Below, in pieces: positions 20,302 to 29,925 of a stretch of 64,000 nucleotides of DNA (position 1 is the stretch's first letter; the number at the start of each line of letters is the position of its first letter). Where the stretch lies: positions 62,001-126,000 of the forward strand of contig NZ_NTJD01000009.1 of NCBI RefSeq assembly GCF_002358085.1, read 5' to 3'. This DNA is from Pseudothioclava arenosa (GTDB lineage: Bacteria > Pseudomonadota > Alphaproteobacteria > Rhodobacterales > Rhodobacteraceae). Both the position numbers and the translations under genes were made by a program. Under the pieces are notes generated by a model. It was not told the origin of the DNA. It made no database searches and saw nothing but the letters and a program-made list of their open reading frames with translations.

Positions 20302-20349
20302 TTGCAACGGCGCGCGCAATGCGCTAATAACTAGTTTAACGTTGAACTA
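20302..20349 (+). promoter_or_regulatory. pdhA promoter with an overlapping near-perfect dyad
   Basis: TTGCAA (20302-20307), a 17-bp spacer and TAATAA (20325-20330) form a plausible sigma70 promoter. An 18-bp near-palindrome, TAGTTTAACGTTGAACTA (20332-20349, 16 of 18 positions symmetric), covers the predicted start point. That placement is typical of a repressor operator controlling pdhABC. The protein is unknown; PdhR-like GntR or LysR factors are candidates. Confidence 0.5.
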
Positions 20350-20375
20350 TCCGTTTGTTTCGGGAGGAACACCCC

Positions 20376-21395
20376 ATGACACCGCGTAAGGGCGAGGCGA
20401 AACAGCCTGCCGCCAAACCCAATATTTCCGGAGAAGACCTGCTGTCCTATTACCGCGACATGCTGCTGATCCGGCGTTTCGAGGAAAAGGCCGGCCAGCT
20501 TTACGGCATGGGCCTGATCGGCGGCTTCTGTCACCTCTATATTGGCCAGGAGGCCGTGGTGGTCGGGCTCGAAGCCGCCGCCGAAGAGGGCGACAAGCGC
20601 ATCACCTCCTATCGCGACCACGGCCACATGCTGGCCTGCGGGATGGACGCCAAGGGTGTGATGGCGGAACTGACCGGGCGCATCGGCGGCTATTCCAAAG
20701 GCAAGGGCGGCTCGATGCACATGTTCTCGAAAGAGAAGCATTTCTACGGCGGCCATGGCATCGTCGGCGCGCAGGTGCCGCTGGGCGCGGGCCTCGCCTT
20801 CGCCGACAAATACCTTGAGAACGGCCGCGTGACCTTTGCCTATTTCGGCGATGGCGCGGCGAACCAGGGCCAGATCTACGAGACCTTCAACATGGCGGCG
20901 CTGTGGAAGCTGCCGGTGATCTTCGTGATCGAGAACAACCAATATGCCATGGGCACGGCGCAGAAGCGCTCGACCTCGACCCCCGATCTCTACACGCGCG
21001 GCGAGGCCTTTGGCATTCCGGGCGAGGTGGTCGACGGCATGGACGTGCTGGCGGTCAAGGATGCGGGCGAGCGCGCGGTGGCGCATTGCCGCGCGGGCGA
21101 AGGCCCCTACATCCTCGAGGTGAAGACCTATCGCTACCGTGGCCACTCGATGTCGGACCCGGCGAAATACCGCACCCGCGAAGAGGTGCAGAAGATGCGC
21201 GAAGAGCGCGACGCGATCGAACATGTGCGCGACCTGCTGCTGACCGGCAAGCACGCCACCGAGGATGACCTCAAGTCGATCGACCGCGAGATCAAGGCGA
21301 TCGTCAACGAATCCGCCGAATTCGCCAAGGAAAGCCCGGAGCCGCCGCTGGAAGAGCTCTGGACCGATATTTACGCCGAAAGCGTCAAGGGCTGA
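20376..21395 (+). CDS. pdhA: pyruvate dehydrogenase E1 component, alpha subunit
   Basis: The 339-aa subunit, with E1-beta, decarboxylates pyruvate using thiamine diphosphate. The first catalytic-loop region is [20 protein letters not shown] (about 23-42). The ThDP/Mg motif runs from [13 protein letters not shown] (about 158-170) to [11 protein letters not shown]. The phosphorylation-loop region contains [19 protein letters not shown], as in mitochondrial E1-alpha. Start ATG 20376 follows a GGGAGG site; an earlier TTG overlaps that site. First gene of pdhA-pdhB-pdhC, with 13 bp to pdhB. Confidence 0.97.
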   Translation: MTPRKGEAKQPAAKPNISGEDLLSYYRDMLLIRRFEEKAGQLYGMGLIGGFCHLYIGQEAVVVGLEAAAEEGDKRITSYRDHGHMLACGMDAKGVMAELTGRIGGYSKGKGGSMHMFSKEKHFYGGHGIVGAQVPLGAGLAFADKYLENGRVTFAYFGDGAANQGQIYETFNMAALWKLPVIFVIENNQYAMGTAQKRSTSTPDLYTRGEAFGIPGEVVDGMDVLAVKDAGERAVAHCRAGEGPYILEVKTYRYRGHSMSDPAKYRTREEVQKMREERDAIEHVRDLLLTGKHATEDDLKSIDREIKAIVNESAEFAKESPEPPLEELWTDIYAESVKG

Positions 21396-21408
21396 GGGGG
21401 AACAACCG

Positions 21409-22773
21409 ATGGCTACCGAAATTCTGATGCCCGCCCTGTCGCCGACCATGGAGGAAGGCACGCTGGCGAAATGGCTTAAAAAAGAAGGCGATACGATCGC
21501 TGCGGGCGATATTATCGCCGAGATCGAGACCGACAAGGCGACGATGGAATTCGAGGCGGTGGATGAAGGCATCCTTGGCCGCATCCTGGTGCCGGAAGGC
21601 TCGGCGGGGGTGAAAGTGAACACCCCGATCGCGATCATGGTCGAAGAAGGCGAAAGCGCCGATGCGGTTCCGGCTGCGGCCGCGCCCGCAGCTGAGGCCC
21701 CTGCCCCGGTCGAAGCTGCGGCCCCGGCTGCGGCGGCAGCGCCCGAAATGCCCGCGCGCGACACTTCGCCCGACTGGCCCGAAGGCACCGAAATGAAGAC
21801 CATGACGGTCCGTGAGGCGCTGCGCGAGGCGATGGCCGAAGAGATGCGCGGCGACGCGGGCGTCTATCTGATGGGTGAGGAAGTCGGCGAATACCAGGGC
21901 GCCTACAAGATCAGCCAGGGCCTTCTGGACGAGTTCGGCGCCAAGCGCGTGATTGACACGCCGATCACCGAATATGGTTTCGCCGGGATCGCGGTGGGCT
22001 CGGCCTTTGGCGGACTGAAGCCGATCGTCGAATTCATGACCTTCAACTTCGCGATGCAGGCGATCGACCACATCATCAACTCGGCCGCCAAGACGCTGTA
22101 CATGTCGGGGGGCCAGATGGGCTGCCCGATCGTGTTCCGCGGCCCGAATGGCGCGGCGGCGCGCGTGGGCGCGCAGCACTCGCAGGATTACGCGGCGTGG
22201 TACGCGCAGATCCCGGGCCTGAAAGTGGTCATGCCCTATTCGGCAGCCGATGCGAAAGGCCTGCTGAAACAGGCGATCCGCGACCCGAACCCGGTTATTT
22301 TCCTGGAAAACGAGATCCTCTACGGGCGCTCGTTCGAGGTGCCGGTGCTCGACGATTTCACCATCCCCTTCGGCAAGGCCAAGATCTGGCGCGAGGGTTC
22401 GGATGTGACCATCGTCAGCTTCGGCATCGGTATGGCGCATGCGCTGGAGGCCGCCGACAAGCTCGCCGCCGAGGGGATCTCGGCCGAGGTGATCGACCTG
22501 CGTACGCTGCGCCCGATCGACTATGACACGGTGATCGCCTCGGTGATGAAGACCAACCGTTGCGTCACCGTCGAAGAGGGCTTCCCGGTCGCTTCGATCG
22601 GCAACCACCTGAGCGCCGTGATCATGGAGCGCGCCTTCGATTATCTCGATGCGCCGGTCATCAACTGCACCGGCAAGGACGTGCCGATGCCCTATGCGGC
22701 GAACCTCGAGAAGCTGGCGCTGATCACCTCGGACGAGGTGGTGGCCGCCGTCAAATCCGTGACCTATCGCTAA
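21409..22773 (+). CDS. pdhB: pyruvate dehydrogenase E1 component, beta subunit, with N-terminal lipoyl domain
   Basis: The 454-aa chain is a fusion. Residues 1-80 are a biotinyl/lipoyl domain with the lipoyl-lysine motif ETDKATME (about 40-47), followed by an Ala/Pro-rich linker (about 85-120). The E1-beta transketolase core starts at about 130 ([15 protein letters not shown]) and includes [49 protein letters not shown] and the C-terminal transketolase domain with [13 protein letters not shown] lipoyl domain on E1-beta is known from several alphaproteobacteria. It resembles the E2 lipoyl domain next door very closely, suggesting duplication. Confidence 0.97.
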   Translation: MATEILMPALSPTMEEGTLAKWLKKEGDTIAAGDIIAEIETDKATMEFEAVDEGILGRILVPEGSAGVKVNTPIAIMVEEGESADAVPAAAAPAAEAPAPVEAAAPAAAAAPEMPARDTSPDWPEGTEMKTMTVREALREAMAEEMRGDAGVYLMGEEVGEYQGAYKISQGLLDEFGAKRVIDTPITEYGFAGIAVGSAFGGLKPIVEFMTFNFAMQAIDHIINSAAKTLYMSGGQMGCPIVFRGPNGAAARVGAQHSQDYAAWYAQIPGLKVVMPYSAADAKGLLKQAIRDPNPVIFLENEILYGRSFEVPVLDDFTIPFGKAKIWREGSDVTIVSFGIGMAHALEAADKLAAEGISAEVIDLRTLRPIDYDTVIASVMKTNRCVTVEEGFPVASIGNHLSAVIMERAFDYLDAPVINCTGKDVPMPYAANLEKLALITSDEVVAAVKSVTYR

Positions 22774-22785
22774 GGGAGAGAGACC

Positions 22786-24078
22786 ATGGCAACCGAAATT
22801 CTGATGCCCGCGCTGTCCCCCACGATGGAGGAAGGCACGCTGGCGAAATGGCTGGTGAAAGAGGGCGATACCGTCTCGGCGGGCGACATTCTGGCCGAGA
22901 TCGAGACCGACAAGGCGACGATGGAGTTCGAAGCCGTCGACGAAGGTGTGATCGGCAAGATCCTGATCGAGGCTGGCGCCTCGGGGGTCAAGGTGAACAC
23001 GCCGATCGCGGTGCTTCTGGAAGAGGGCGAGGATGCCTCGGCGGCAGTCGTCTCCGCGCCTACGGCGGCAGCACCCGCCCCGGCCCCCACGGCTGCGCCT
23101 GCCCCCGCAGCAGCGGCCGCACCGGCACCTGCCGCACCGCAAGCCGCTGACGGGAAACGCGTTTTCGCCTCACCGCTCGCACGGCGCATCGCCGCCGAAA
23201 AGGGCATTGACCTTGCCGGCGTCAAGGGCTCTGGCCCGAAAGGTCGGATCGTGAAGGCCGATGTGGACGGCGCGAAACCTGCGGCTGCTCCGGCAGCGGC
23301 AGCGCCCGCCCTGGCGGCGGCCCCCGCTGCGACTCCGGCTCCTCAGGCGCCCTCGGCAGCCTCGGTCGCGCGGCTTTACGAGGGCCGCAGCTACGAGGAA
23401 ATTACGCTTGACGGGATGCGCAAGACGATTGCCGCGCGCCTCACCGAGGCCAAGCAGACGATCCCGCATTTCTACCTGCGGCGCGAAGTTGCGCTCGACA
23501 ATCTGATGGCGTTCCGCAGCGACCTGAACAAGCAGCTCGAAGGGCGCGGCGTGAAGCTGTCGGTGAACGATTTCATCATCAAGGCCTGCGCGCTGGCGCT
23601 GCAGGCGGTGCCGAATGCCAATGCCGTCTGGGCGGGCGATCGGGTTCTGAAGATGAAGGCCTCGGATGTGGCGGTGGCCGTCGCGATCGAAGGCGGGCTG
23701 TTCACGCCGGTGCTGCAAGATGCCGAGAGCAAGTCGCTTTCTAAGCTCTCGAGCGAGATGAAAGACCTCGCCAAGCGGGCCCGTGACCGCAAGCTTGCGC
23801 CGCATGAATATCAGGGCGGCAGCTTCGCGATCTCGAACCTCGGCATGTTCGGCATCGACAATTTCGACGCCGTCATCAACCCGCCCCATGGCGCGATCCT
23901 CGCGGTCGGCTCGGGCGTGAAAAAGCCCGTGGTGACAGAGGATGGCTCGATCGGCGTGGCGACGATGATGTCGATGACGCTCTCGGTCGATCACCGGGTC
24001 ATCGACGGCGCGCTGGGGGCGGAGCTGCTCAAGGCGATCGTCGAGAACCTCGAGAACCCGCTGACGATGCTGGCCTGA
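22786..24078 (+). CDS. pdhC: pyruvate dehydrogenase E2, dihydrolipoamide acetyltransferase
   Basis: The 430-aa core enzyme transfers the acetyl group from lipoamide to CoA. One lipoyl domain (1-80, ETDKATME at about 40-47), an Ala/Pro linker, the E3/E1-binding domain (about 125-160, [20 protein letters not shown]), a second Ala/Pro linker and the catalytic domain (about 205-430) are visible in order. The active-site signature is [16 protein letters not shown] near the C-terminus, with the catalytic His and Asp. It is the third gene of the operon, 12 bp after pdhB. No E3 (lpd) gene follows; a strong terminator ends the unit. Confidence 0.97.
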   Translation: MATEILMPALSPTMEEGTLAKWLVKEGDTVSAGDILAEIETDKATMEFEAVDEGVIGKILIEAGASGVKVNTPIAVLLEEGEDASAAVVSAPTAAAPAPAPTAAPAPAAAAAPAPAAPQAADGKRVFASPLARRIAAEKGIDLAGVKGSGPKGRIVKADVDGAKPAAAPAAAAPALAAAPAATPAPQAPSAASVARLYEGRSYEEITLDGMRKTIAARLTEAKQTIPHFYLRREVALDNLMAFRSDLNKQLEGRGVKLSVNDFIIKACALALQAVPNANAVWAGDRVLKMKASDVAVAVAIEGGLFTPVLQDAESKSLSKLSSEMKDLAKRARDRKLAPHEYQGGSFAISNLGMFGIDNFDAVINPPHGAILAVGSGVKKPVVTEDGSIGVATMMSMTLSVDHRVIDGALGAELLKAIVENLENPLTMLA

Positions 24079-24110
24079 GGCCAGATCGCCCAAAGACTCA
24101 GCACTCACAG

Positions 24111-24137
24111 AAAAGCCCCCTTAATCGGGGGCTTTTT
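24111..24137. terminator. rho-independent terminator of the pdh operon
   Basis: AAAAGCCCCC and GGGGGCTTTT pair over 10 bp around TTAATC, followed by further T. It is 32 bp past the pdhC stop and symmetrical in A/T tails. Confidence 0.93.
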
Positions 24138-24222
24138 CATGCGTCTTTAGACCAGATCAAAGAAGTTTCACATGGATTTGCTATAGATGCTGCAGATGCA
24201 TTGTCACGGAAAGGACAAAGCC

Positions 24223-24561
24223 ATGGACGACTGGAAATCTGAACTCGAAACCATCCGCGCCGAGATGGGCGATTATGCCGCCAAACAGGGTGCGACCCAG
24301 CAAGGTTTCGCCGCGCTGCACGGCGCCTCGCTCGCGCCGGGCGCTCTGGGCACCAAGGAAAAAGAGCTGATCGCGCTGGCGATCGGGATCGCGCGGCAAT
24401 GCTCCTACTGCATCGGCATCCACATTCAGGCCTGCATCGCCGCGGGCGCGACCCGCCCCGAGATTGAGGAAACCGTGAACGTCAGCGTGCTGATGGGCGG
24501 CGGCCCCGCGCTGATGTATGGGATGAAGGCGCTTGAGGCCTATGATCAGATGAGCGCCTGA
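24223..24561 (+). CDS. carboxymuconolactone decarboxylase/AhpD-family protein
   Basis: The 112-aa all-helical protein carries the AhpD-type redox signature CSYCIGIH (about 64-71), with KEKELIALAIGIARQ just before it supplying the conserved acidic residue. CxxC-x3-H members are thiol peroxidase partners rather than lactone decarboxylases. In mycobacteria AhpD is reduced through lipoyl E2 and Lpd, which makes its place next to pdhC notable. Start ATG 24223 follows a GGAAAGGA site. The strong terminator upstream means it has its own promoter. Confidence 0.87.
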   Translation: MDDWKSELETIRAEMGDYAAKQGATQQGFAALHGASLAPGALGTKEKELIALAIGIARQCSYCIGIHIQACIAAGATRPEIEETVNVSVLMGGGPALMYGMKALEAYDQMSA

Positions 24562-24576
24562 CGCCAATCTGAAATT

Positions 24577-24616
24577 AAAAAGGCGGGCCCCGGTTCACAC
24601 CGCGGGCCCGCCTTTT
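24577..24616. terminator. bidirectional terminator between the AhpD-like gene and cysE
   Basis: AAAAGGCGGGCCC and GGGCCCGCCTTTT form a 13-bp stem with A-tract and T-tract on both sides, between two convergent genes. It serves both. Confidence 0.93.
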
Positions 24617-24628
24617 GATTTCATTTGA

Positions 24629-25450
24629 TTATTCAGATGCGCCGCAGCCCTTGCGCAGCGTCTGGTCCATTTCGGTCGAGGGCTGGTCGCAACCCGCGTC
24701 GCCCACGATCTTTGCCGGAACACCCGCCACGGTCTTGCAGCACGGCACGTCATTCAGCACGACAGACCCAGCCGCGATCCGGGTATTGTCACCAATCTTG
24801 ATATTGCCAAGCACCTTCGCCCCCGCCCCGATCAGCACACCATTGCCGATCTTGGGATGACGGTCTTCCTCTTCCTTGCCGGTACCACCCAGAGTCACCG
24901 AATGCAGCATCGAGACATTGTCGCCAACCACCGCCGTCTCACCGATCACGATGGAATGGGCGTGGTCGATCATCACGCCTTTGCCGATGCGCGCGGCCGG
25001 GTGAATATCGACACCGAACATTTCCGAGGTGCGCATCTGGATGAAATAGGACATGTCCTTGCGCCCCTGTTTCCAGAGCCAATGCGCGATACGGTAGGCC
25101 TGAAGCGCCTGATAGCCCTTGAAGAACAGGATCGGTTGCAGAAGCCGATGGCAGGCTGGGTCCCGCTCGAACACCGCGACCAGATCGGCGCGTGCCGATT
25201 GCCCCAGCTCCGGCGAGGTCCGATAGGCCTCGTCGGCGATTTCGCGCAGAATCTGTTCGCTCATCTCGCCCGAGGCGAGCTTGAGTGAAAAGCGATAAGC
25301 CAGCGCGCGTTCCAACGTCGGGTGATGCAAGAGCCCGGCATGAATAAGCGCGCCCAGAAGCGGCTCATTGCGCACAGCCTCAATCGCCTCGTCGCAAATC
25401 CGCGACCAGACCGGATCGAGGGCAGCCAGTTTCGCATTCCGTTCGGCCAT
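24629..25450 (-). CDS. cysE: serine O-acetyltransferase
   Basis: The 273-aa enzyme makes O-acetylserine from serine and acetyl-CoA, the committed step of cysteine synthesis. The N-terminal helical domain (about 10-140) includes DPACHRLLQPILFFKGYQAL. The left-handed beta-helix follows, with GVDIHPAARIGKGVMIDHAHSIVIGETA spread over 150-180 (catalytic His in DHAHS), then MLHSVTLGGTGK and the DRHPKIGNGVLIGAGAKVLG hexapeptide repeats. Start ATG 25450 has a perfect AAGGAGG site. It lies 83 bp downstream of GTA gene g15 on the same strand with no terminator seen between, so read-through from the GTA operon is possible. Confidence 0.96.
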   Translation of the reverse strand: MAERNAKLAALDPVWSRICDEAIEAVRNEPLLGALIHAGLLHHPTLERALAYRFSLKLASGEMSEQILREIADEAYRTSPELGQSARADLVAVFERDPACHRLLQPILFFKGYQALQAYRIAHWLWKQGRKDMSYFIQMRTSEMFGVDIHPAARIGKGVMIDHAHSIVIGETAVVGDNVSMLHSVTLGGTGKEEEDRHPKIGNGVLIGAGAKVLGNIKIGDNTRIAAGSVVLNDVPCCKTVAGVPAKIVGDAGCDQPSTEMDQTLRKGCGASE

Positions 25451-25533
25451 CGCAGCCTCCTTAGTCCTTGCGAAGCCTATCACATAGGCCCCGCAAGGCA
25501 TAGGGGAAGCCCTTAGCGAACGAAAGTTGAAAA

Positions 25534-28500
25534 TCAGATGCCGACCGAAACGCTGGCAAACAGCCCCGGCCCATAGACATCCGAGACCTGCGCGACCTCC
25601 ACGTCAAAAGCACCGGTGATGCCGTCGGCAGCTGCCAGCGCCGCCTCGTAAGACCAGGCCGTCAGAGGTAGTTGCAGCTCTCGGCGCACCGCCCCGCCTT
25701 CGCGCACTCGCAAGAGGTAACTCTCGCTCACCTCGCCCAGCGGCACTTCGATCCCATCCCAGCTGTCGCCGCCAATCCGCGTCCGCCGGATCCAAGTGAA
25801 CTCCCAGCCCTCGGCCGTCGGCTTGGCCCGCAGGTGACAGGGCGACAAAGGCCGCAACCCGATCCCCGAAAAGGCCCGCTGCTGATGTACATAGCTCGGG
25901 TCTTCGTAGCCCCGCAGTGCCGATCCGATCCGATAATGCCGCGCAAGGTTTCGCATCCCCGGCGTATGCATGATTTGCTGCGGCGCGCCGTCCAGAAGAA
26001 CGATGACAGAGCCTTCGGGCCAGACTTCGGGCATCAACCGATCCGACCCCAACTGCCCCCGCAGGCGCGTTCCCAGATCCCAGACCCCGGCCTCGATTGG
26101 CTCCGCATCGCAGAACTGGAACAACTCCCAATCGTCATCCACGCCATTCCCGATCGCCATCAGGTTCGCCCCCGCCAACACCCGCGCTTCCGAGGCCGCC
26201 TCCAACTCGCCCCCGGCCATGCGGACCCGCAAAGCCGCGCCCTTGTCCCAAAGCCCGGTGCGCGACGCATGCAGCGGCGAGAGCGTGCGCCCGATGACAG
26301 CACCCTGATCGAGCAAGCTGTTCAGCGTATAACCCGCGTCCTCCGAGGCCGAATAGACCGCGACCGACCCAGGCCAAGGCTGCGCCGTCACCGCCAGATG
26401 CGGTGCGTAGGGGTCCTCGGCCCCGCTCATCAGCGGCAGATCCAGGAACACCGGCGTCACCGGCACAGGCGGAACGAAGCCGCGCAGCGTGACCGCCCCC
26501 TCGGTCTCATCCGAAGGCAGGTAGACGGCCGGCTCAACCCGCACCGCCTCCATCGTAAGCGCCCCGGCCTGCTCGACCCGGTCGATGCGATAGCGCCGCG
26601 TGCCTTCGTCGGTCCGGAGCGCGACCACATCGCCCGCCCCCAGATGGCCGAGCGACGGCGGCAGAGCAAACCGCGCCCCGTCACGCGCGACACGTGCCTC
26701 GGCAAGCCAACGCTCGACCGTCCCTTGGGCCTCAGCGCGTGTAAGAACAAGCGGAAGCTCCGACATTGCGACAGACGTCGCCTCCTCATCCGGAAAAATC
26801 GCCTCGACCGCGCGCGTCGCATATTCGCCATCCGCCTCGGTGTAGCTCAGACGGACCCGCCCGGCCATTTCCGCATCGGGCGCGCGCAGCGTTTCCAGCA
26901 ACCCATCCGTCTCGCCCAGCGCCAGATCCTCTTGCGTCAGATGTGCGGAGATCCGGCCTTCGCGCATACGAAAGACGACCAGCCCATCGCGCTCGACCGC
27001 CTCAAAGCCGTAACCAAGCATCAGCGATTGCAGGAGCCCGCGCGCCGACACGCCGGATTGGGCAACAAAGCCGCGCACGACCCCGTAAAGCCCGGACACG
27101 TCGATATGGTACAGACCGGCCCGCGCACAGATCTCGGCGACGACATGCGACAGGGGCTGCGCCGCCGAACGGCCCGAAATCCAGTGTCCACGTGGGTAAT
27201 TCCCGGCATCCGACCAAAGATCGCCCAGCGCCGGGAACTGCGGATAGGGACGCGCATCCCAGGCCCAGACATGCGCCTTGGAAAGGTCGATCATCGCCCC
27301 GCCGTAGATATCCGAGACCGGGTTGTGTTCTGCACGGCCCCAATAGTCGAGCATCGCCCGCAGATATTGCATCTGGATCACTTCATCGCGGCGCCCGTTC
27401 GAATAACGCGGCAGGCTCGATTCCGAACTTTTGGGATCGAGGAACTTGTTGGGCTCATTCGTGCCCTTGTCGACCGCCGCACATCCCAACTCGGTGAACC
27501 AGATCGGCTTCGAGCGCGGTTCCCAGACGGTCGGCGCCTCGGAGCGCACGCCCCCGATACGCGGATAGTGGCGGTTCTCCCAGAAACTGCGGATATCCTT
27601 GTAGCGCCAGATCCAAGGCTCATCATAGGCGCCATCGGTGATCGGCGTGCGGATCTGCGCATCGCGATGCTCGGCGCCCGCGTAATACCAGTCGAACCCT
27701 TCTCCGCCTTCGATATTCGACTGCAGATAGTCGAGATCATAGATCGACCCCCAACCCGCATCCGCGTGATCTTCACCATCGCGCCAATCCGAGAGCGGCA
27801 CGTAATTGTCGATCCCGATGAAGTCGATATTGGCGTCGGACCAGAGTGGATCGAGATGGAAATAGCGATCGCCCTCGGGGCTCTGATAACCGAAATACTC
27901 GCTCCAGTCCGCCGCGTAGCCGATCTTGCACGCAGGCCCCAAGATCGCCCTAACCTCGGCGGCCAGCTCTTTCAGCGCTTCGACGACCGGAAAACTGTCG
28001 CCAGAGCCCCGCAATTGCGTCAGCGAGCGCAGCTCGGAGCCAAGGCAAAAGGCCTCCACACCGCCTGCCAGCGCGCACAGATGCGCATAATGCAACACGA
28101 ACCGACGCAGAGAATATTCCTCGGGGCCGGTATAGGTGACCGTCGTGCCCGAAGCCGCAAAATCCGATACCTGCGCCTGCCCGATGAACGCCGCGATTTC
28201 TGCCTCTGCCGCAGTCGAGCGATCCGGGCTACCTTCGCGCCCGGGTGCCACCGAGAGCGTGATCCGACCACGCCAAGGCAAAGCCGCCTGCTCTTCACTC
28301 TCGCCCCAGGGATCGGGCAGGCCATTCCCTGCCAGTTGGTCCATCAGCACGAACGGATAGAAAGTTACCGCCTTGCCCGCTGCGTGCAGCGCCTGGATCG
28401 CCTCGATCACCGAGGCATCGGCGGGCGTTCCACCATACACGGGCTTATCCTCGAACAACGGCACCTCGGGCACCTGATGCCGCGTCAACCCCGACACAAC

Positions 28501-29475
28501 CCAGGGCATCTTCACACCATCGACCTGCGCATCTGTGACCTTGGGGCGGATCTCGCAGCTGCCACAGCGCAGGTCATTGCCGAACCAGCTCACCACCAGC
28601 GAAACGCTTTCACAGGCGGGCAGTTCCTCATCCAACGCCGCAAGGCTCACCGAGAAATCGCTCAGGTCGCCCGTGACATGCTGATTGACCACCTCGCTCT
28701 GCGCGCTCAGCCCGACGAACCCGTCCCCCGAGGCGGCATCGGCAATCCCCGCAATCGCCACTTTTGAGGTCGCCAGCGCATATTCCCCCGTTCCCGGGAT
28801 CATCGAGACCGCGCGCACAGAACCCGCGAGATCGGGCACCTCGGGCAAGACCTCCCCCTGCGCGCGGCGGATCACCTCGAAGGTGAACTGCGGAACACGG
28901 TTCCCAAAAGGCGCCAGCTGCAGGTCCTCAAAGACGACATAAGCAATGCCTCGATAGGCGGGCGCATTGTCCAGCCCCTCGACCGCAGCGATCTTGGGGT
29001 CCGGCAACTGGTCTTCACTGCCGGTATAGACGCGCATCGTCATCGTCGACGGGTCCAGTTCCATCCCATCGGCCCAGACACGGGCCACGCGCAGGATCTC
29101 CCCCTCGCAGATCGCCAGCGCAAGGCTCACCGAATAGCTGTAACTCGTGGTGCTCGGCGTCGGCGTGCCCTTTGAGCCGCTCTTTTTCTTGCGCGTCTCA
29201 AGGAAGCGCGTAGCCCAGATCACCTGCGCGCCGAGCCGGTTGCGCCCCCAGGCGATGCCGACCGCCTCGCCTTCGGTGGCCGAGGTCAGGCGGAATCGGT
29301 CGATCCGCCCGGTCTCCACCGAGCCCGACCCCGCACCTAAGATACGCTGGTCAATCGCGCGGCCCAGCGTCGCCCCGACCGCCCGGCCGATAACCGCACC
29401 GGACATGCCCAGGATCGTCCCTCCGAACCCACCGCCAATTGCGGCCCCCGCCGCCGAAAGCAAAATCGTCGCCAT
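25534..29475 (-). CDS. GTA gene g15: large tail-tip protein with glycoside-hydrolase TIM-barrel-like domain
   Basis: This 1313-aa protein is the last and largest GTA structural gene, equivalent to the RcGTA megatron. The N-terminal 60 residues are Gly/Ala-rich and hydrophobic (IGGGFGGTILGMSGAVIG). A tail-hub-like region follows (about 60-420). The GTA TIM-barrel-like domain (about 420-760) includes CKIGYAADWSEYFGYQ, DFIGIDNYVPLSDWRDG and KPIWFTELGCAAVDKGTNEP, resembling a glycosidase barrel. A phage-tail/host-specificity region forms the C-terminal 500 residues. It should sit at the baseplate centre and contact or cross the recipient envelope. It follows g14 with a 12-bp gap. Confidence 0.93.
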   Translation of the reverse strand: MATILLSAAGAAIGGGFGGTILGMSGAVIGRAVGATLGRAIDQRILGAGSGSVETGRIDRFRLTSATEGEAVGIAWGRNRLGAQVIWATRFLETRKKKSGSKGTPTPSTTSYSYSVSLALAICEGEILRVARVWADGMELDPSTMTMRVYTGSEDQLPDPKIAAVEGLDNAPAYRGIAYVVFEDLQLAPFGNRVPQFTFEVIRRAQGEVLPEVPDLAGSVRAVSMIPGTGEYALATSKVAIAGIADAASGDGFVGLSAQSEVVNQHVTGDLSDFSVSLAALDEELPACESVSLVVSWFGNDLRCGSCEIRPKVTDAQVDGVKMPWVVSGLTRHQVPEVPLFEDKPVYGGTPADASVIEAIQALHAAGKAVTFYPFVLMDQLAGNGLPDPWGESEEQAALPWRGRITLSVAPGREGSPDRSTAAEAEIAAFIGQAQVSDFAASGTTVTYTGPEEYSLRRFVLHYAHLCALAGGVEAFCLGSELRSLTQLRGSGDSFPVVEALKELAAEVRAILGPACKIGYAADWSEYFGYQSPEGDRYFHLDPLWSDANIDFIGIDNYVPLSDWRDGEDHADAGWGSIYDLDYLQSNIEGGEGFDWYYAGAEHRDAQIRTPITDGAYDEPWIWRYKDIRSFWENRHYPRIGGVRSEAPTVWEPRSKPIWFTELGCAAVDKGTNEPNKFLDPKSSESSLPRYSNGRRDEVIQMQYLRAMLDYWGRAEHNPVSDIYGGAMIDLSKAHVWAWDARPYPQFPALGDLWSDAGNYPRGHWISGRSAAQPLSHVVAEICARAGLYHIDVSGLYGVVRGFVAQSGVSARGLLQSLMLGYGFEAVERDGLVVFRMREGRISAHLTQEDLALGETDGLLETLRAPDAEMAGRVRLSYTEADGEYATRAVEAIFPDEEATSVAMSELPLVLTRAEAQGTVERWLAEARVARDGARFALPPSLGHLGAGDVVALRTDEGTRRYRIDRVEQAGALTMEAVRVEPAVYLPSDETEGAVTLRGFVPPVPVTPVFLDLPLMSGAEDPYAPHLAVTAQPWPGSVAVYSASEDAGYTLNSLLDQGAVIGRTLSPLHASRTGLWDKGAALRVRMAGGELEAASEARVLAGANLMAIGNGVDDDWELFQFCDAEPIEAGVWDLGTRLRGQLGSDRLMPEVWPEGSVIVLLDGAPQQIMHTPGMRNLARHYRIGSALRGYEDPSYVHQQRAFSGIGLRPLSPCHLRAKPTAEGWEFTWIRRTRIGGDSWDGIEVPLGEVSESYLLRVREGGAVRRELQLPLTAWSYEAALAAADGITGAFDVEVAQVSDVYGPGLFASVSVGI

Positions 29476-29487
29476 TCGCTGGCTCCT

Positions 29488-29925
29488 TTACGGAAATTGA
29501 AAACGCGCCACGATCCGGCGCCGCCATGGCACGGGCAAAGGCGACTCGATCACCCCATGGCCCGTGTAGGCATGAATGAAACGCGCCTCGCCCCCGATCC
29601 CCGAGAGCACGCCCAGATGCTTGGCAACCCCGGAGGCACGCATGCGAAACAGAAGCACCTGCCCCGGCGCTTCGTGCGCGCCCTCGGGCAGCTCGATGAG
29701 GTTGCGCCGCGCGCCCTGCCAGAGCGTCTCAACGCGGCTCGGCTCGGACCAATCCGCCGTGTAGGGCGGGATCTGTTCCGGCTCCGCGCCGTAGATCTCG
29801 CGCCAGATCCCCCGGATCAGCCCAAGGCAATCCGTACCGACACCACAGACCGAGGCCTGGTGCAGATAGGGCGTGCCGATCCAGCCGCGCGCAATCCCGA
29901 CCGCCCGCTCTCCCTGCGAGATCAT
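29488..29925 (-). CDS. GTA gene g14: NlpC/P60-family tail peptidase
   Basis: The 145-aa protein has the NlpC/P60 cysteine peptidase layout: catalytic Cys in VGTDCLGLIRG (about 32), and the catalytic His in VAKHLGVLSG followed by FIHAYTGHGV. In the GTA baseplate this domain is expected to cut peptidoglycan cross-links of the recipient. The start overlaps the g13 stop by 4 bp (ATGA), a sign of translational coupling. The length and position match RcGTA orfg14. Confidence 0.94.
   Translation of the reverse strand: MISQGERAVGIARGWIGTPYLHQASVCGVGTDCLGLIRGIWREIYGAEPEQIPPYTADWSEPSRVETLWQGARRNLIELPEGAHEAPGQVLLFRMRASGVAKHLGVLSGIGGEARFIHAYTGHGVIESPLPVPWRRRIVARFQFP

Noticed and set aside
25672-28767. 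Very long open frame on the plus strand opposite GTA g15 (over 1000 codons)
   Set aside because: The translation is Arg/Pro/His-rich with no domain, as expected for the antisense shadow of a high-GC gene; g15 on the other strand has clear family domains.
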